A stretch of 64,000 bases of DNA from an uncultured Alphaproteobacteria bacterium (GCA_900696495.1 CAADGI010000023.1:186001-250000), one strand, 5' to 3'; counted from the stretch's first letter, positions 43,009 through 52,489 are shown. Notes: generated from the letters alone by a model not told the origin. Numbers and translations: made by a program.

Positions 43009-43512
43009 TTAGTTCATACCTTTCGAAGTTTGTTTAAGCAGTTTGTCGTTTAAAACCAGTTTGGCCTTGTTCAGGTTGTTGAACGGGATTTCCGCTGTGC
43101 CCTGATCGGTTTCGATCAGCACCGCGTTTCCGTTGACGCCCTGAAGAACGCCGGTAAATTTTCTTTGCCCCGTCAGCGTCGGCGTATCGCTCTCGAGCTT
43201 CGCGTCGAAACCTTTATAGGTTTCAAAATCCTCAAGGCGAACCAGCGGGCGGTCGATACCCGGCGAGCTGACCTCAAGACGGTAGGAGCCGTTGATCGGG
43301 TCCTCGACATCCAGCAGCGCCGAAAGCGACTTGCTGAGCTTCGTGCATTCCTCGACGCCGAGATTGCGCGTGGCCGGGTTCTCCGCCAGCACCTGCACAT
43401 TCATGCCGCCGCCTTCGCCGAGGATTTTGACGGCAACGATCTCCAGCCCCATGTCCTGTGCGGCGGGGCGGGCGATTTCTGCAATCCTGTTCTCAAGCGG
43501 CGTCGAGCGCAT
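43009..43512 (-). CDS. rimP: Ribosome maturation factor RimP
   Basis: RimP assists 30S assembly. The 167-residue protein starts MRSTPLENRIAEIARPAAQDMGLEIV, the normal N-terminus, and has the conserved SYRLEVSSPGIDRPLV and the C-terminal SH3-like KFTGVLQGVNG. The frame is open to 43611 through a family C repeat, which would add 33 residues. That extension is rejected because GTGAGAAAA precedes the ATG at 43512. Confidence 0.94.
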   Translation of the reverse strand: MRSTPLENRIAEIARPAAQDMGLEIVAVKILGEGGGMNVQVLAENPATRNLGVEECTKLSKSLSALLDVEDPINGSYRLEVSSPGIDRPLVRLEDFETYKGFDAKLESDTPTLTGQRKFTGVLQGVNGNAVLIETDQGTAEIPFNNLNKAKLVLNDKLLKQTSKGMN

Positions 43513-43524
43513 TTTTCTCACATT

Positions 43525-43587
43525 GTCACCCCCGCACAGGCGGGGGTCTGGTCTTTTTTGCCGGATGCCCGCCTTCGCGGGCATGAC
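43525..43587. repeat. Palindromic repeat, family C, upstream of rimP
   Basis: GTCACCCCCGCACAGGCGGGGGTC and TGCCGGATGCCCGCCTTCGCGGGCATGAC. It is nearly the same as 14705-14766, lies 13 bases before the rimP start, and remains open in the rimP frame. Confidence 0.9.
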
Positions 43588-43695
43588 AAATTTATTAATA
43601 AATTCAGTCATTTAGGCACGGGTTTTTGCCCGGGCTTTTTTATTAAGCCCATCCATATCGTTCTACAATATTGGGATGATGGGGGTTATATAGGC

Positions 43696-44559
43696 TTATT
43701 CAGGAGCTTTAGCAAGCTTTTTGAAGATTAAAAACGTCTGCCGCCGCCCGGCCTGCTTGCCTTTGAAGGCGTAGCGGGTTTCGATCCATTCGGCGGGCGG
43801 GGTCTGCCAGTCTTTGGCTGAATTTGCCGTCCATTCAAAAGACGGGTGGGTCATGCATTGCGTGACCATCCATTCCGCGAGGTCATCGACATCGGTCGCG
43901 AGAATTAACCTGCCACCCGGTTTCAGCACGCGCGCGAATTCATCCAGATTGGGCTGCGAGACAATGCGGCGCTTGTGGTGCCGCGTTTTCGGCCATGGGT
44001 CGGGGTTGAGAATATAAATTCGCTCGAGCGACGAACTTTTTAATGAACGAACCAAAGGCATTGCATCATCCATCAATACCTTGACATTACCCAAGACGTC
44101 ATCCCGAGCGGACCCCGGCTTTAAGCCGGGGGAAGTCGAGGGATCTTTCCCTGTAGGATAATGTGAAGATCCCTCGGCTGCGTTCTGCTTTGCAGAACTA
44201 CACTCGGGATGACGCTTGTCTAGGTCCTTCAGAAAATTCGCCATGCCGTTGACGAACGGCTCCGCGCCGATGAAGCCGACATCGGGAAACCCGTTCTTCA
44301 ACGCGATCAGATGCTCGCCATTGCCGAAGCCGATCTCGAACCAGAATTCTGTGAATGGCTTTACAAACAGCGACGCCGGATCGAGGTTGCGCGCGCCAGT
44401 GAGCTTATCTGCAGGAATAGCAACGACAGGCAGCACGTTTTCAATCGCGTGCAGGCGATCTCTCTTGAGAGGCCGCCCCATGCGGCGGCCCCACAAACGT
44501 CGTTTTAAAGATGATTGATCGCCGGGCTTAGCCGAGGATTTTGCGGAGCGGCTCGACAA
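43696..44559 (-). CDS. trmB: tRNA (guanine-N7-)-methyltransferase with in-frame repeat insertion
   Basis: TrmB methylates G46 of tRNA. The SAM motif is [12 protein letters not shown], followed by [31 protein letters not shown] and [12 protein letters not shown] palindromic element (44099-44213) is translated in frame between FLKDLDK and [12 protein letters not shown], making 287 residues instead of 220-250. The start is uncertain. The TTG at 44559 includes the conserved [10 protein letters not shown] but overlaps metK by 32 bases; the ATG at 44481 cuts that motif. Confidence 0.88.
   Translation of the reverse strand: MSSRSAKSSAKPGDQSSLKRRLWGRRMGRPLKRDRLHAIENVLPVVAIPADKLTGARNLDPASLFVKPFTEFWFEIGFGNGEHLIALKNGFPDVGFIGAEPFVNGMANFLKDLDKRHPECSSAKQNAAEGSSHYPTGKDPSTSPGLKPGSARDDVLGNVKVLMDDAMPLVRSLKSSSLERIYILNPDPWPKTRHHKRRIVSQPNLDEFARVLKPGGRLILATDVDDLAEWMVTQCMTHPSFEWTANSAKDWQTPPAEWIETRYAFKGKQAGRRQTFLIFKKLAKAPE
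44099..44213. repeat. Palindromic repeat, inside trmB
   Basis: GTCATCCCGAGCGGACCCCGGC at the left and CACTCGGGATGAC at the right, with inner arms GAGGGATCTT/AAGATCCCTC and a TCTGCTTTGCAGA hairpin. It is a longer variant of the GTCATCCC family, open in the TrmB frame. Confidence 0.9.
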
Positions 44560-45742
44560 GGTCCAGCTTCTCCCACGAGAATCCGCCGTCCGGCTCCGGG
44601 TCGCGGCCGAAATGGCCGTACGCGGCGGTGCGCGCGTAAATCGGGCGGTTCAGCTTCAGGTGCTCGCGGATACCGCGGGGCGACAGGTCGATCAGCTGGT
44701 TGACCGCGTTCACGATCACCGCTTCCGGCGCGTTGCCGGTGCCATGCGTGTTCAGGTACAGCGAAATCGGCTTGGAAATGCCGATTGCGTAGGAAAGCTG
44801 GATCGTGCAGGCCTTGGCGTAACCGGCGGCGACGATGTTCTTCGCCAGGTAACGCGCGGCATAGGTGGCCGAGCGGTCGACTTTCGTCGGGTCCTTGCCC
44901 GAGAACGCGCCGCCGCCATGCGGGGCCGCGCCGCCGTAAGTGTCGACGATAAGCTTGCGTCCCGTAAGGCCCGCGTCACCAACCGGGCCGCCGATAACGA
45001 AACGTCCTGTCGGGTTGACGTAGAATTCATCTTCCTTCGGCATCCAGCCTTCGGGAAGAATATTTTTCACGTACGGACGAACGATTTCCTTGACGTCCGA
45101 CTGGCTGAGGCCGTCTTTGTGCTGTGTCGAGACGACAACAGCGGCCGCGGCAACAGGGCGGTCGTTCTTATATTGAAGCGTGACCTGCGATTTCGCATCC
45201 GGCTCAAGCTCGGGCAGGGCGCCGGAATGGCGCGCTTCTGCGAGAGAGCGCAGGATCGCGTGCGAATAATAAATCGGCGCGGGCATGAAAGCCGGCGTCT
45301 CGTCGCAGGCATAACCGAACATGATGCCCTGGTCGCCGGCGCCTTCGTCCTTGTTGCCGGCGGCATCAACGCCCTGCGCGATGTCGGCGGATTGCTTGTG
45401 CAGGCGGACGTCGATCTTGACGGTCTTCCAGTTAAAACCCTCCTGCTCGTAACCGATATTGCGGATCGCATCGCGCGCCGCCTGCTCGATCATTGAAGGG
45501 GTGATTTCCTTGGCGCTGCGCGCTTCGCCGCCGACCAGGACGAAATCGGTGGTGGCGAAAGTTTCGCAGCCGACGCGCGCGACCGGGTCATGCGCGAGGA
45601 AAAGGTCGAGGACGGAATCGGAAATGCGGTCGCAGACTTTGTCAGGGTGTCCTTCGGACACAGACTCGGAAGTGAAGATGAAATCTTTCAGGTCTGCTGA
45701 CGGCAAAGGAATGGGCTTTTTGGAATCGTTGGCTTTATTCAT
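44528..45742 (-). CDS. metK: S-adenosylmethionine synthetase
   Basis: MetK makes SAM from methionine and ATP. The 404-residue protein has [20 protein letters not shown], the [16 protein letters not shown] motif, [26 protein letters not shown] and the C-terminal [19 protein letters not shown] precedes the ATG. It lies between an XRE regulator gene and trmB on the same strand. I did not see a recognisable SAM riboswitch in the short upstream spacer (45743-45825). Confidence 0.97.
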   Translation of the reverse strand: MNKANDSKKPIPLPSADLKDFIFTSESVSEGHPDKVCDRISDSVLDLFLAHDPVARVGCETFATTDFVLVGGEARSAKEITPSMIEQAARDAIRNIGYEQEGFNWKTVKIDVRLHKQSADIAQGVDAAGNKDEGAGDQGIMFGYACDETPAFMPAPIYYSHAILRSLAEARHSGALPELEPDAKSQVTLQYKNDRPVAAAAVVVSTQHKDGLSQSDVKEIVRPYVKNILPEGWMPKEDEFYVNPTGRFVIGGPVGDAGLTGRKLIVDTYGGAAPHGGGAFSGKDPTKVDRSATYAARYLAKNIVAAGYAKACTIQLSYAIGISKPISLYLNTHGTGNAPEAVIVNAVNQLIDLSPRGIREHLKLNRPIYARTAAYGHFGRDPEPDGGFSWEKLDLVEPLRKILG

Positions 45743-45825
45743 AAGGTTCTTCCGCTCTCTGGGATGGTTTCGTAAAACAATCCGTGCAGGGTAATGTTTC
45801 AGGGAGCAGGATTCAAGAGATTATT

Positions 45826-46281
45826 CTATTCGGATTCGCCGTCGCCGCCCATGCGGTTTGCCATGGATTTGACGAATTTCAGGATGTCCTTGCGGATTTC
45901 AGGGTTGTCGATGCTGTAATAAGCCCGAATGAGATCAAGCGTTTCCTTGTTCTGCATCAGGTCGCCCGCGGCGAATTGCTCCTGGTCGTTGTCAGCCAGG
46001 CCATAAGTCGCAGAAGAATAGGCTTTGGCGGCGCTGCCAAGCTGATCGTAGAAATAAGTAACCGGAACTTCGAGGATTTTGCTGAACTGGTACAGGCGGC
46101 CGGCGCTGATGCGGTTCATGCCGCGCTCGTATTTCTGGATTTGCTGGAATGTGAGGCCGATCGATTCAGCCAGTTTCTCCTGGCTAAGACCCAGAAGGGA
46201 ACGGCGTACACGTAAACGTTGTCCGACATGGACGTCAACCGGATCCGGCGTGCCTTTGGTTTTTCTAGCTTGTGAAACCAT
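45826..46281 (-). CDS. XRE-family transcriptional regulator upstream of metK
   Basis: A 151-residue regulator with a Cro/C1-type helix-turn-helix (about 17-72: GQRLRVRRSLLGLSQEKLAESIGLTFQQIQKYERG) and a C-terminal region ending KDILKFVKSMANRMGG. Similar regulators are conserved next to metK in alphaproteobacteria. It lies between lnt and metK on the same strand and has its own candidate promoter at 46330-46358. Its target is not known from the sequence; control of metK or the cluster is a guess. Confidence 0.9.
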   Translation of the reverse strand: MVSQARKTKGTPDPVDVHVGQRLRVRRSLLGLSQEKLAESIGLTFQQIQKYERGMNRISAGRLYQFSKILEVPVTYFYDQLGSAAKAYSSATYGLADNDQEQFAAGDLMQNKETLDLIRAYYSIDNPEIRKDILKFVKSMANRMGGDGESE

Positions 46282-46329
46282 ATAATTTTTTTCTTCCTGA
46301 TTTTTAGTAAAATCTAATACAGCTTATAG

Positions 46330-46358
46330 ACATATAGTGCGCCTACGACAGTGTGCAA
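46330..46358 (-). promoter_or_regulatory. Candidate sigma-70 promoter of the XRE-metK unit
   Basis: On the minus strand TTGCAC (46353-46358), a 17-base spacer and ATATGT (46330-46335), about 50 bases before the XRE start. The 134-base gap between lnt and XRE is one of the larger gaps in the cluster, which supports an internal promoter. Confidence 0.45.
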
Positions 46359-46415
46359 CTAACCTCAGGTGTTTTTACCATCTGTTTATTCAACCATACT
46401 CTTTATTTCGGCTGA

Positions 46416-47963
46416 TTACTCCGGCGCGGAATTTTTGCGCCGCGTGAGGTATCCGAAAGCGGTAAAAAGAAGCACCATCCCTGTAAAAATAACGTTTTTA
46501 ATTAAATGATTGTTCCTAAAAATCATATTTTTATCCGGGAGCGCAAGTGTTTTTTCATATTGTTCAAAAAGTGGGGATAGGCCGTGAACCCGGCCCAAAG
46601 GATCGATCAGACCGCTCAAACCGGTATTTGCCGCCCGAATCACGGGTATTCCTTCCTCAACCGCCCGGAAAACGGCTTGCGTGAAATGCTGGTGCGGGCC
46701 GGCGCTGATGCCATACCAGGCGTCGTTGGTGATATTGACGATGAAATCGGGCGTGTCCGGCCCCGCGACCTTGCCTGAGAAAATAATCTCATAACAGATG
46801 ACCGGGCTGTATTTCAGGCCGAAGGCCTCGAAGGTTTTAACGCCTGAGCCAAGGATAAAGCCGGTGAATTCCACGACAGGCTTCAGCGGTATCCATTTCT
46901 GGAAAGGGATATATTCGCCGAACGGCACGAGATGGTATTTATCGTAGACGTTCGAGATTTTTCCTTCCGCGTCGAACATGACCAGCGAATTGAAATAGGA
47001 TTTCGTTTCCGCTTCGTGGCGCAGCATGCCTGTCAGCAGCACCGCGCCGCCGGGATAGGATTGAAGCGTGTCGGTTATGTATTGAATCGCCTGCGGGTCT
47101 TCGGCGAGCCAGAAGCCCATCGCGGTTTCCGGCCAGACGATGATCGTTTTATTGACCGAATCTTCTTTTGGCTGTGAGAGCGCGATCGATTTCAGGAAAT
47201 GCTGGCCGGTTTTGGAGCGGTCCCATTTTTCCGACTGGGCGATGTCAGGCTGCACGATATGGATGTCTATATCCGGCACGGTTGCGATCACAGCAGTGTG
47301 AATGCGCGTAACGCCGAAAATCACGCAGGCGGCAATGCTGATAACGGCAAATTTGCAGAGAAGGATCTTTTCTTTTTTGAGTGGCGCTTTGAGCAACAAG
47401 AATCCCGGCAGCGCAAACCAGAAAATCGTCAGCCAGGTGAGAAAATAGATATTGCCGATGGCGACGGTCTGCACCATCGGCGGCGTGCCGGCCCATGTAT
47501 AGCCGAACAGGTTCCACGGATAGCCTGTAAACACAAACCCGCGGCCCCACTCGACGAAGGCGATGAAGGCCGTGAAAGAAAGAAAACCGGCGCCGGTTTT
47601 AAGATCGGCAAAACGCTTCGCCGCCCACGCGCCGCCCGCGATGAAAAATGCCAGCAGGGACGGGAGGCCCGCGACCGCCAGCGGCCATATCCATGAAAAA
47701 GGATTGCCGTCGACCAGCAGTGCGTTCTTGACCCAGAACAGCCCGGTGAAAAAATATCCGAAGGCAAACAGCCAGCCGTAAACGAAGGCGCCGCGCGGCG
47801 AACCCGTCCGGTCGATCAGGAGATAAAAAGCCGAAAGACACAGGATTAAAACCGGCCACGCATTGTAAGGCGCCATGCCGAGCGAGCCCAGGGCGCCCAG
47901 CGCAAAACACGCCAAAGCGCGCTGCGGTCGGTTGGCTTTTTCAATCACGCTGTGCAGCTGCAT
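46416..47963 (-). CDS. lnt: Apolipoprotein N-acyltransferase
   Basis: Lnt adds the third acyl chain to lipoproteins in the inner membrane. The 515-residue protein has six or so N-terminal membrane helices, then a nitrilase-like periplasmic domain with the triad in WPETAMGFW (Glu), KYHLVPFGEYIP (Lys) and PVICYEIIFSG (Cys), and a last membrane helix near 487-505. It starts two bases after the corC-like gene, so the two are cotranscribed. Confidence 0.95.
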   Translation of the reverse strand: MQLHSVIEKANRPQRALACFALGALGSLGMAPYNAWPVLILCLSAFYLLIDRTGSPRGAFVYGWLFAFGYFFTGLFWVKNALLVDGNPFSWIWPLAVAGLPSLLAFFIAGGAWAAKRFADLKTGAGFLSFTAFIAFVEWGRGFVFTGYPWNLFGYTWAGTPPMVQTVAIGNIYFLTWLTIFWFALPGFLLLKAPLKKEKILLCKFAVISIAACVIFGVTRIHTAVIATVPDIDIHIVQPDIAQSEKWDRSKTGQHFLKSIALSQPKEDSVNKTIIVWPETAMGFWLAEDPQAIQYITDTLQSYPGGAVLLTGMLRHEAETKSYFNSLVMFDAEGKISNVYDKYHLVPFGEYIPFQKWIPLKPVVEFTGFILGSGVKTFEAFGLKYSPVICYEIIFSGKVAGPDTPDFIVNITNDAWYGISAGPHQHFTQAVFRAVEEGIPVIRAANTGLSGLIDPLGRVHGLSPLFEQYEKTLALPDKNMIFRNNHLIKNVIFTGMVLLFTAFGYLTRRKNSAPE

Positions 47964-47965
47964 TT

Positions 47966-48850
47966 TTATTCCGGCGCGGGCAGGGAGGGGATGTTGCTGA
48001 TGCGAAGCAGGTTAATGCGGCGCGGCCCGGCATCCATCACTTCAAACAGCATGCCCGTTTGATGCGTAATGATTTCCCCGCGCGCGGGAATGCGGCCCGC
48101 AAGGAAAAATACAAGGCCGCTCAGCGTATCGCTGACGCCTCTTTCCTCATCCGTCAGCACCTGGCCGAAGCGGTTATCGAAGTCCTCGACCGAAAGCCGC
48201 GCATCCGCGACCACCGAACCGTCGTCATGTATCACGATCTGCGGCACTTCGTCGACGGCATGTTCATCGTCAATTTCGCCGACGATGGACTCGATCACAT
48301 TCCCGATGGTGACCAGTCCGTCGATGCCGCCATATTCATCGACCACCAGCGCCATGTGGCGGCTGCTCTGCCGCATTTTTAAAAGCAGATTCAAAATGGT
48401 CATGGCGGGCGAAACAATCGGAATATCGGTGATCAGTTTCTTGATATCCGGCTGCTCGCCGCGCGCGACGGCGCCGAGCACATCCTTGACGTGGATGGTC
48501 CCGAGCACATCATCCAGCGTATCGCGGTAAACGGGAATGCGGCTGTACTGTTTTTCGGAAAGCAGGGCGAGCAGTTCCTTCGGCGGAGTGTCGGCCTCTA
48601 TGGCGACGATGTTGGCGCGTGGCACCATGACGTTGATGACCTTGAGCTCGCGCAATTTCAGGATGTTGGAGAGCAGGATGCGCTCGTGGCTGGTGATGAA
48701 ATCATAGGCCGGGTTCTCGCCCGTTTCATGAATGATGGCCGCCGCGCCGTTTTCAGACTCGGGCTTCTTGAAGCTCTTGATCCATTTAAGGAAAGCACTT
48801 TGCTTGGGCGGAGAAAGAGAGTCGGACGGGTTACTGTCGGCGTCGGGCAT
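47966..48850 (-). CDS. CorC/HlyC-type CBS-domain protein
   Basis: A 294-residue cytosolic protein with two CBS domains (about 70-195; VMVPRANIVAIEADTP, YSRIPVYRDTLDDVLGTIHVKD, VVDEYGGIDGLVTIGNVIE) and a C-terminal transporter-associated domain (SVEDFDNRF...LAGRIPARGEIITH). E. coli relatives (YbeX/CorC) are linked to magnesium and cobalt efflux and to ribosome-related functions. The position between ybeY and lnt matches the standard cluster. Confidence 0.94.
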   Translation of the reverse strand: MPDADSNPSDSLSPPKQSAFLKWIKSFKKPESENGAAAIIHETGENPAYDFITSHERILLSNILKLRELKVINVMVPRANIVAIEADTPPKELLALLSEKQYSRIPVYRDTLDDVLGTIHVKDVLGAVARGEQPDIKKLITDIPIVSPAMTILNLLLKMRQSSRHMALVVDEYGGIDGLVTIGNVIESIVGEIDDEHAVDEVPQIVIHDDGSVVADARLSVEDFDNRFGQVLTDEERGVSDTLSGLVFFLAGRIPARGEIITHQTGMLFEVMDAGPRRINLLRISNIPSLPAPE

Positions 48851-48875
48851 GGATGTATAATATAAAACCGGCGGG

Positions 48876-49361
48876 CTATTTCACAATATCTTCGTATGGG
48901 TTTTTTATGCCAAGGCTTTCCAGAACCCGGATTTCCAGCGATTCCATTTCCTCGGCCTCGGCGTCATCCTCATGGTCATAGGCCAGCAGGTGCAAAATCC
49001 CGTGCACCAGCAGGTGCGTGACATGATCCTCGAATCCCTTGCCCTGCGAATCCGCTTCTTCTTTGACCGTCTCGTAGGCCAGAATGACATCGCCGAGATT
49101 GGCTTCCCTGTCCCCGGAGCCGGGGTCCTGCGGGAAGGAAAGAACATTGGTCGGCTTGTCCTTGCCGCGATAGGTCTTGTTCAAATTCCGGATGAAAGCA
49201 TTGTCGGCGAGAACGATACTGATTTCGGTCGTGCGGCCTGAAAATTCATGGAAGACGAGGTTCTGCGACAGCGCCTCGATCACGCTCTCGGTGATGTCTG
49301 AAATATCCGGCCAGTCATCGCACAGAATGTTCGTATCTGTTTCTATTTCCATTTGCGTCAT
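48876..49361 (-). CDS. ybeY: Endoribonuclease YbeY, start contributed by a repeat
   Basis: YbeY is a zinc endoribonuclease in 16S rRNA maturation and ribosome quality control. The zinc motif is HLLVHGILHLLAYDHEDD, and the family core KDKPTNVLSFPQD and GDVILAYETV are present. A family B repeat (49357-49447) abuts the start. The ATG at 49361 is the repeat's own AATGAC end with AAGAAGG upstream; the ATG at 49352 lies three codons further in. The longer frame to 49565 reads through the repeat into phoH and is rejected. Confidence 0.92.
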   Translation of the reverse strand: MTQMEIETDTNILCDDWPDISDITESVIEALSQNLVFHEFSGRTTEISIVLADNAFIRNLNKTYRGKDKPTNVLSFPQDPGSGDREANLGDVILAYETVKEEADSQGKGFEDHVTHLLVHGILHLLAYDHEDDAEAEEMESLEIRVLESLGIKNPYEDIVK

Positions 49362-49447
49362 TGCGAGCCTTCTTAGGCGAAGCAATCCAGTTTTGAGCCA
49401 AGCATAGCGTTTCTGGATTGCTTCGTCACTTCGTTCCTCGCAATGAC
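49357..49447. repeat. Palindromic repeat, family B, between phoH and ybeY
   Basis: GTCATTGCGAGCCTTCTTAGGC with inner GAAGCAATCCAG...CTGGATTGCTTCGTC and a right end GTTCCTCGCAATGAC. It fills the spacer between the phoH stop and the ybeY start. Confidence 0.92.
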
Positions 49448-49452
49448 AATCA

Positions 49453-50412
49453 TCACTTTTTCTTGTCGTAGGCGTTGACGATCTTGCCGACAAGCGGGTG
49501 GCGGATGACGTCTTCCTTGGTGAAGTGAACGAATTTGATCTCGTCGACATTCTCGAGAATTTCAACCGCGTCGCGCAGGCCCGATTTGATGCCGACAGGC
49601 AGGTCGGTCTGCGTCAGGTCGCCGGTGATGACCATGCGCGAGGATTCGCCCATCCGCGTCAGAAACATTTTCATCTGCGTGGCGGTCGTGTTCTGCGCTT
49701 CGTCAAGGATAACGAAAGCGTTGCTGAGCGTGCGCCCGCGCATAAAGGCCAGCGGCGCGACCTCGATCTCGCCGGTTTCCATTTTCTTCACCAGCATGTC
49801 CCACGGCATCATGTCCTGCAGCGCGTCGTAAATCGGGCGCAAATACGGATCGACCTTTTCCTTCATATCGCCAGGCAAAAATCCAAGACGTTCACCAGCC
49901 TCGACGGCCGGGCGGCAGAAAATCAGGCGCTCGACTTCGCCCTCTAAAAACATGTTCACCGCGCACGAAACCGCGAGATAGGTTTTACCCGTACCGGCAG
50001 GCCCGAGGCCGAAGACCATGGCGTTTTCCTGGATGGTCTTGATATACAGCGCCTGGTTCGGCGAGCGCGGGCCGATCGTTTTCTTCTTGGTCTGAATGGC
50101 GAGCTTGTCGTCGTTCATTTCATATCCGCCGTTTTTGCCGTTGCCGTTTTTATTTTCGAGGAAACGCAGGGCGGCGTCGATCTCCGCCGTGCCGACATCC
50201 TGGTTTTTATTCAGCATCTCCCAGAGAGAGTTGAGCACTTTTCCGGCCTTTTCAACAGCCGATTTATCGCCGGACAATGTTAATTGATTGCCGCGATCCG
50301 AAATCGATATTCCAAGCTTTTTTTCGAGGTGGGCGATATGGGTATTTCGCTCGCCAAAGAGGAGGGGAACCAGGTCGTTATTCCTGAATTCTAGTACTTG
50401 GTTTTCAGCCAA
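49453..50412 (-). CDS. phoH: PhoH-family ATPase
   Basis: A 319-residue PhoH-like protein with an N-terminal KH-like region and a helicase-type ATPase: Walker A GLGPAGTGKTYLAV, Walker B NAFVILDEAQNTT and the GDLTQTDLP motif. It is linked to ybeY and miaB, as in most proteobacteria. The start is TTG at 50412 with AAAGGATGCCTAT upstream; no in-frame ATG gives the family N-terminus. Confidence 0.95.
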   Translation of the reverse strand: MAENQVLEFRNNDLVPLLFGERNTHIAHLEKKLGISISDRGNQLTLSGDKSAVEKAGKVLNSLWEMLNKNQDVGTAEIDAALRFLENKNGNGKNGGYEMNDDKLAIQTKKKTIGPRSPNQALYIKTIQENAMVFGLGPAGTGKTYLAVSCAVNMFLEGEVERLIFCRPAVEAGERLGFLPGDMKEKVDPYLRPIYDALQDMMPWDMLVKKMETGEIEVAPLAFMRGRTLSNAFVILDEAQNTTATQMKMFLTRMGESSRMVITGDLTQTDLPVGIKSGLRDAVEILENVDEIKFVHFTKEDVIRHPLVGKIVNAYDKKK

Positions 50413-50482
50413 ATAGGCATCCTTTCATGGTTAAAACCATTATACCCTATCAGGGGTTAAAATGTAATAATTTCCTTGGAAA

Positions 50483-51856
50483 TCAAGCCCTAAGCACGGT
50501 TTCATGCTGTTTTATGGCTCCTGTCAGGGACTGGTCGAACCCTTCCGAAATCGCGACTTCGACGATTTCGCCCATCAGGCGCTCATTAGCATTCACATAG
50601 ACCGACTGGTTATAGGGCGAGCGGCCCTGAAGCTGGCCTGCGCGCTTGCCCTTGCGGTCGAGCAGAACAGGCAACGTTAAACCGGCGCACTTTTTATTAA
50701 AGGCCAGTTGCTGTTCAAGGATCAGGGTCTGAAGCCTCGCAAGGCGCTCGGTTGCGATCTTGTCATGCACGAGGTTCTTCATGTTCGCGGCCGGCGTGCC
50801 GGGACGCGCGCTGTATTTAAAGGAATAGCAGGACGCAAAACCGACATCGCGCACCAATTGCATCGTCGCTTCATGATCTTCTTCGGTTTCGCCGGGGAAA
50901 CCGATAATAAAATCCGACGAAAACGCAATGTCAGGCCGCGCTTGTCTCAAACGATCAATAATCCGGCGGTAATCACCGGACGTATGCTTGCGGTTCATGG
51001 CTTCGAGGATTTTATCAGAACCTGATTGCACGGGCAGGTGCAGGAACGGCATGAGCTTCTCCACATTGCCATGCGTTTCGATCAGTTCGTCATCCATATC
51101 GCGCGGATGCGAGGTGGTATAGCGAATACGCTCCAGCCCGTCCATTTCAGCTAATGTTTTGATCAGGCGGCCAAGACCCCAGACTTTCCCGTCCGGCCCT
51201 TCGCCGTGGAAGGCATTGACGTTCTGACCCAGCAGCGTGATTTCCTTCGATCCGCCTTCAACCAGTCTCTTAGCTTCAGCCAATATCTTGCTTACATCAC
51301 GCGAATATTCAGATCCACGCGTATACGGCACCACGCAGAAGGTACAGAACTTGTCGCAACCTTCCTGGATCGAAAGAAACGCCGATGGACCGGCGCTCTG
51401 GTGCTCCTCGGGCAGATAATCGAATTTAGATTCCGCCGGGAAGTCGGTGTTTATAATACGGTTTTTGCCGTACGCGCCCGTGGCCTTGGCGACCATTTCA
51501 GGCAGTTCATGATACGTTTGCGGGCCGAACACCATATCGACATAAGGCGCGCGCTCGGCGATGAATTTCCCTTCCGCCTGCGCCACGCAACCCGCGACTG
51601 CCATGATCATGCGCCCGCCGTCTTCCTTTTTCCTGTCCTGGTGCTCCCGCAAACGCCCGAGCTCGGAAAACACCTTGTCCGTGGCTTTTTCCCGGATGTG
51701 GCAGGTGTTCAGGATGACCATATCCGCGTCTTCCGGCGTATCGACGGCCTTGTAGCCGAGCGGCGCCAAGACATCGGCCATCCGGTTGCTGTCATAGACA
51801 TTCATCTGGCAGCCCCAGGTCTTGATAAACAGCTTTTTTTGCGCGGGTTTATTCAT
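50483..51856 (-). CDS. miaB: tRNA-2-methylthio-N6-dimethylallyladenosine synthase
   Basis: MiaB is the radical-SAM methylthiotransferase for A37 of tRNAs reading UNN codons. The 457-residue protein has the N-terminal domain KKLFIKTWGCQMNVYDSNRM with its cluster cysteines, the radical SAM motif GCDKFCTFCVVPYTRG, and a C-terminal TRAM domain. The frame opens at 51895, but 51856 gives the standard start. It is the first gene of the cluster running to rpsO. Confidence 0.96.
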   Translation of the reverse strand: MNKPAQKKLFIKTWGCQMNVYDSNRMADVLAPLGYKAVDTPEDADMVILNTCHIREKATDKVFSELGRLREHQDRKKEDGGRMIMAVAGCVAQAEGKFIAERAPYVDMVFGPQTYHELPEMVAKATGAYGKNRIINTDFPAESKFDYLPEEHQSAGPSAFLSIQEGCDKFCTFCVVPYTRGSEYSRDVSKILAEAKRLVEGGSKEITLLGQNVNAFHGEGPDGKVWGLGRLIKTLAEMDGLERIRYTTSHPRDMDDELIETHGNVEKLMPFLHLPVQSGSDKILEAMNRKHTSGDYRRIIDRLRQARPDIAFSSDFIIGFPGETEEDHEATMQLVRDVGFASCYSFKYSARPGTPAANMKNLVHDKIATERLARLQTLILEQQLAFNKKCAGLTLPVLLDRKGKRAGQLQGRSPYNQSVYVNANERLMGEIVEVAISEGFDQSLTGAIKQHETVLRA

Positions 51857-51954
51857 GGGATTTCCGTAGCAGGTCCGGGCCCGAAAAACAAACATATTGC
51901 AGGAAAATGGCCATTATAATATGACATGAGCCTTCGGATTCTGAGGAGCGGTGT

Positions 51955-52482
51955 ATGAAAAGAGTGTTTCTGTTTGTCCTGGCGGGCGTTGTAATGTTGC
52001 CCTCATTGGCTTTTGCCGAACTCGAGCTCACTGTTAACCCTTCAAAACAACCCGGCAGAAAATGCTACACCCCCGCCGAGGCCGAGGCCGAGCAGGGAAT
52101 CCGTATCCATAGCGAACTGATGGTTATCGGCCTGAACTGCAACCACATGGGCAAGCGCCATGGCCAGCCGCTTTATTCCATGTACCGGGAATTCACCGCC
52201 AAGTACGGCGATCTGTTCGCCCAGTATGAAACGATATTGATCGATTATTTTAAGACCAATAATGATCCCAAGCCTGTCGCCACCCTGAACACTCTGCGCA
52301 CCAGCTTCGCTAATAAAATTTCAAATGACGCCGCCAAGGCGAGACCTGACATTTTCTGTTCGCAATACGCGCCCCGCATTTTAAAAGCGGCGGAAATGAG
52401 CAAGGAAGATGTGCGCAAATGGGCGGCGACGATCTATCCGTCACACCCTGTTTCCCGTCCGGCCTGCGCCGCCGCGAAATAA
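51955..52482 (+). CDS. Secreted hypothetical protein
   Basis: A 175-residue protein with a signal peptide (MKRVFLFVLAGVV..., cleavage near LAFAE at 21). The mature part has four cysteines (about 38, 62, 142 and 171) and a helical region SMYREFTAKYGDLFAQYETI. CTGAGGAGCGGTGT precedes the ATG. I do not recognise a Pfam family; the general type is common in alphaproteobacteria. It is divergent from miaB. Confidence 0.8.
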   Translation: MKRVFLFVLAGVVMLPSLAFAELELTVNPSKQPGRKCYTPAEAEAEQGIRIHSELMVIGLNCNHMGKRHGQPLYSMYREFTAKYGDLFAQYETILIDYFKTNNDPKPVATLNTLRTSFANKISNDAAKARPDIFCSQYAPRILKAAEMSKEDVRKWAATIYPSHPVSRPACAAAK

Positions 52483-52489
52483 AAATTCC

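Noticed and set aside
43513-43611. N-terminal extension of RimP through the family C repeat
   Set aside because: The ATG at 43512 has a purine-rich site and gives the normal N-terminus; the extension is repeat sequence only.
45743-45825. SAM riboswitch before metK
   Set aside because: The spacer is short and I found no recognisable SAM-I, SAM-II or SAM-V core.
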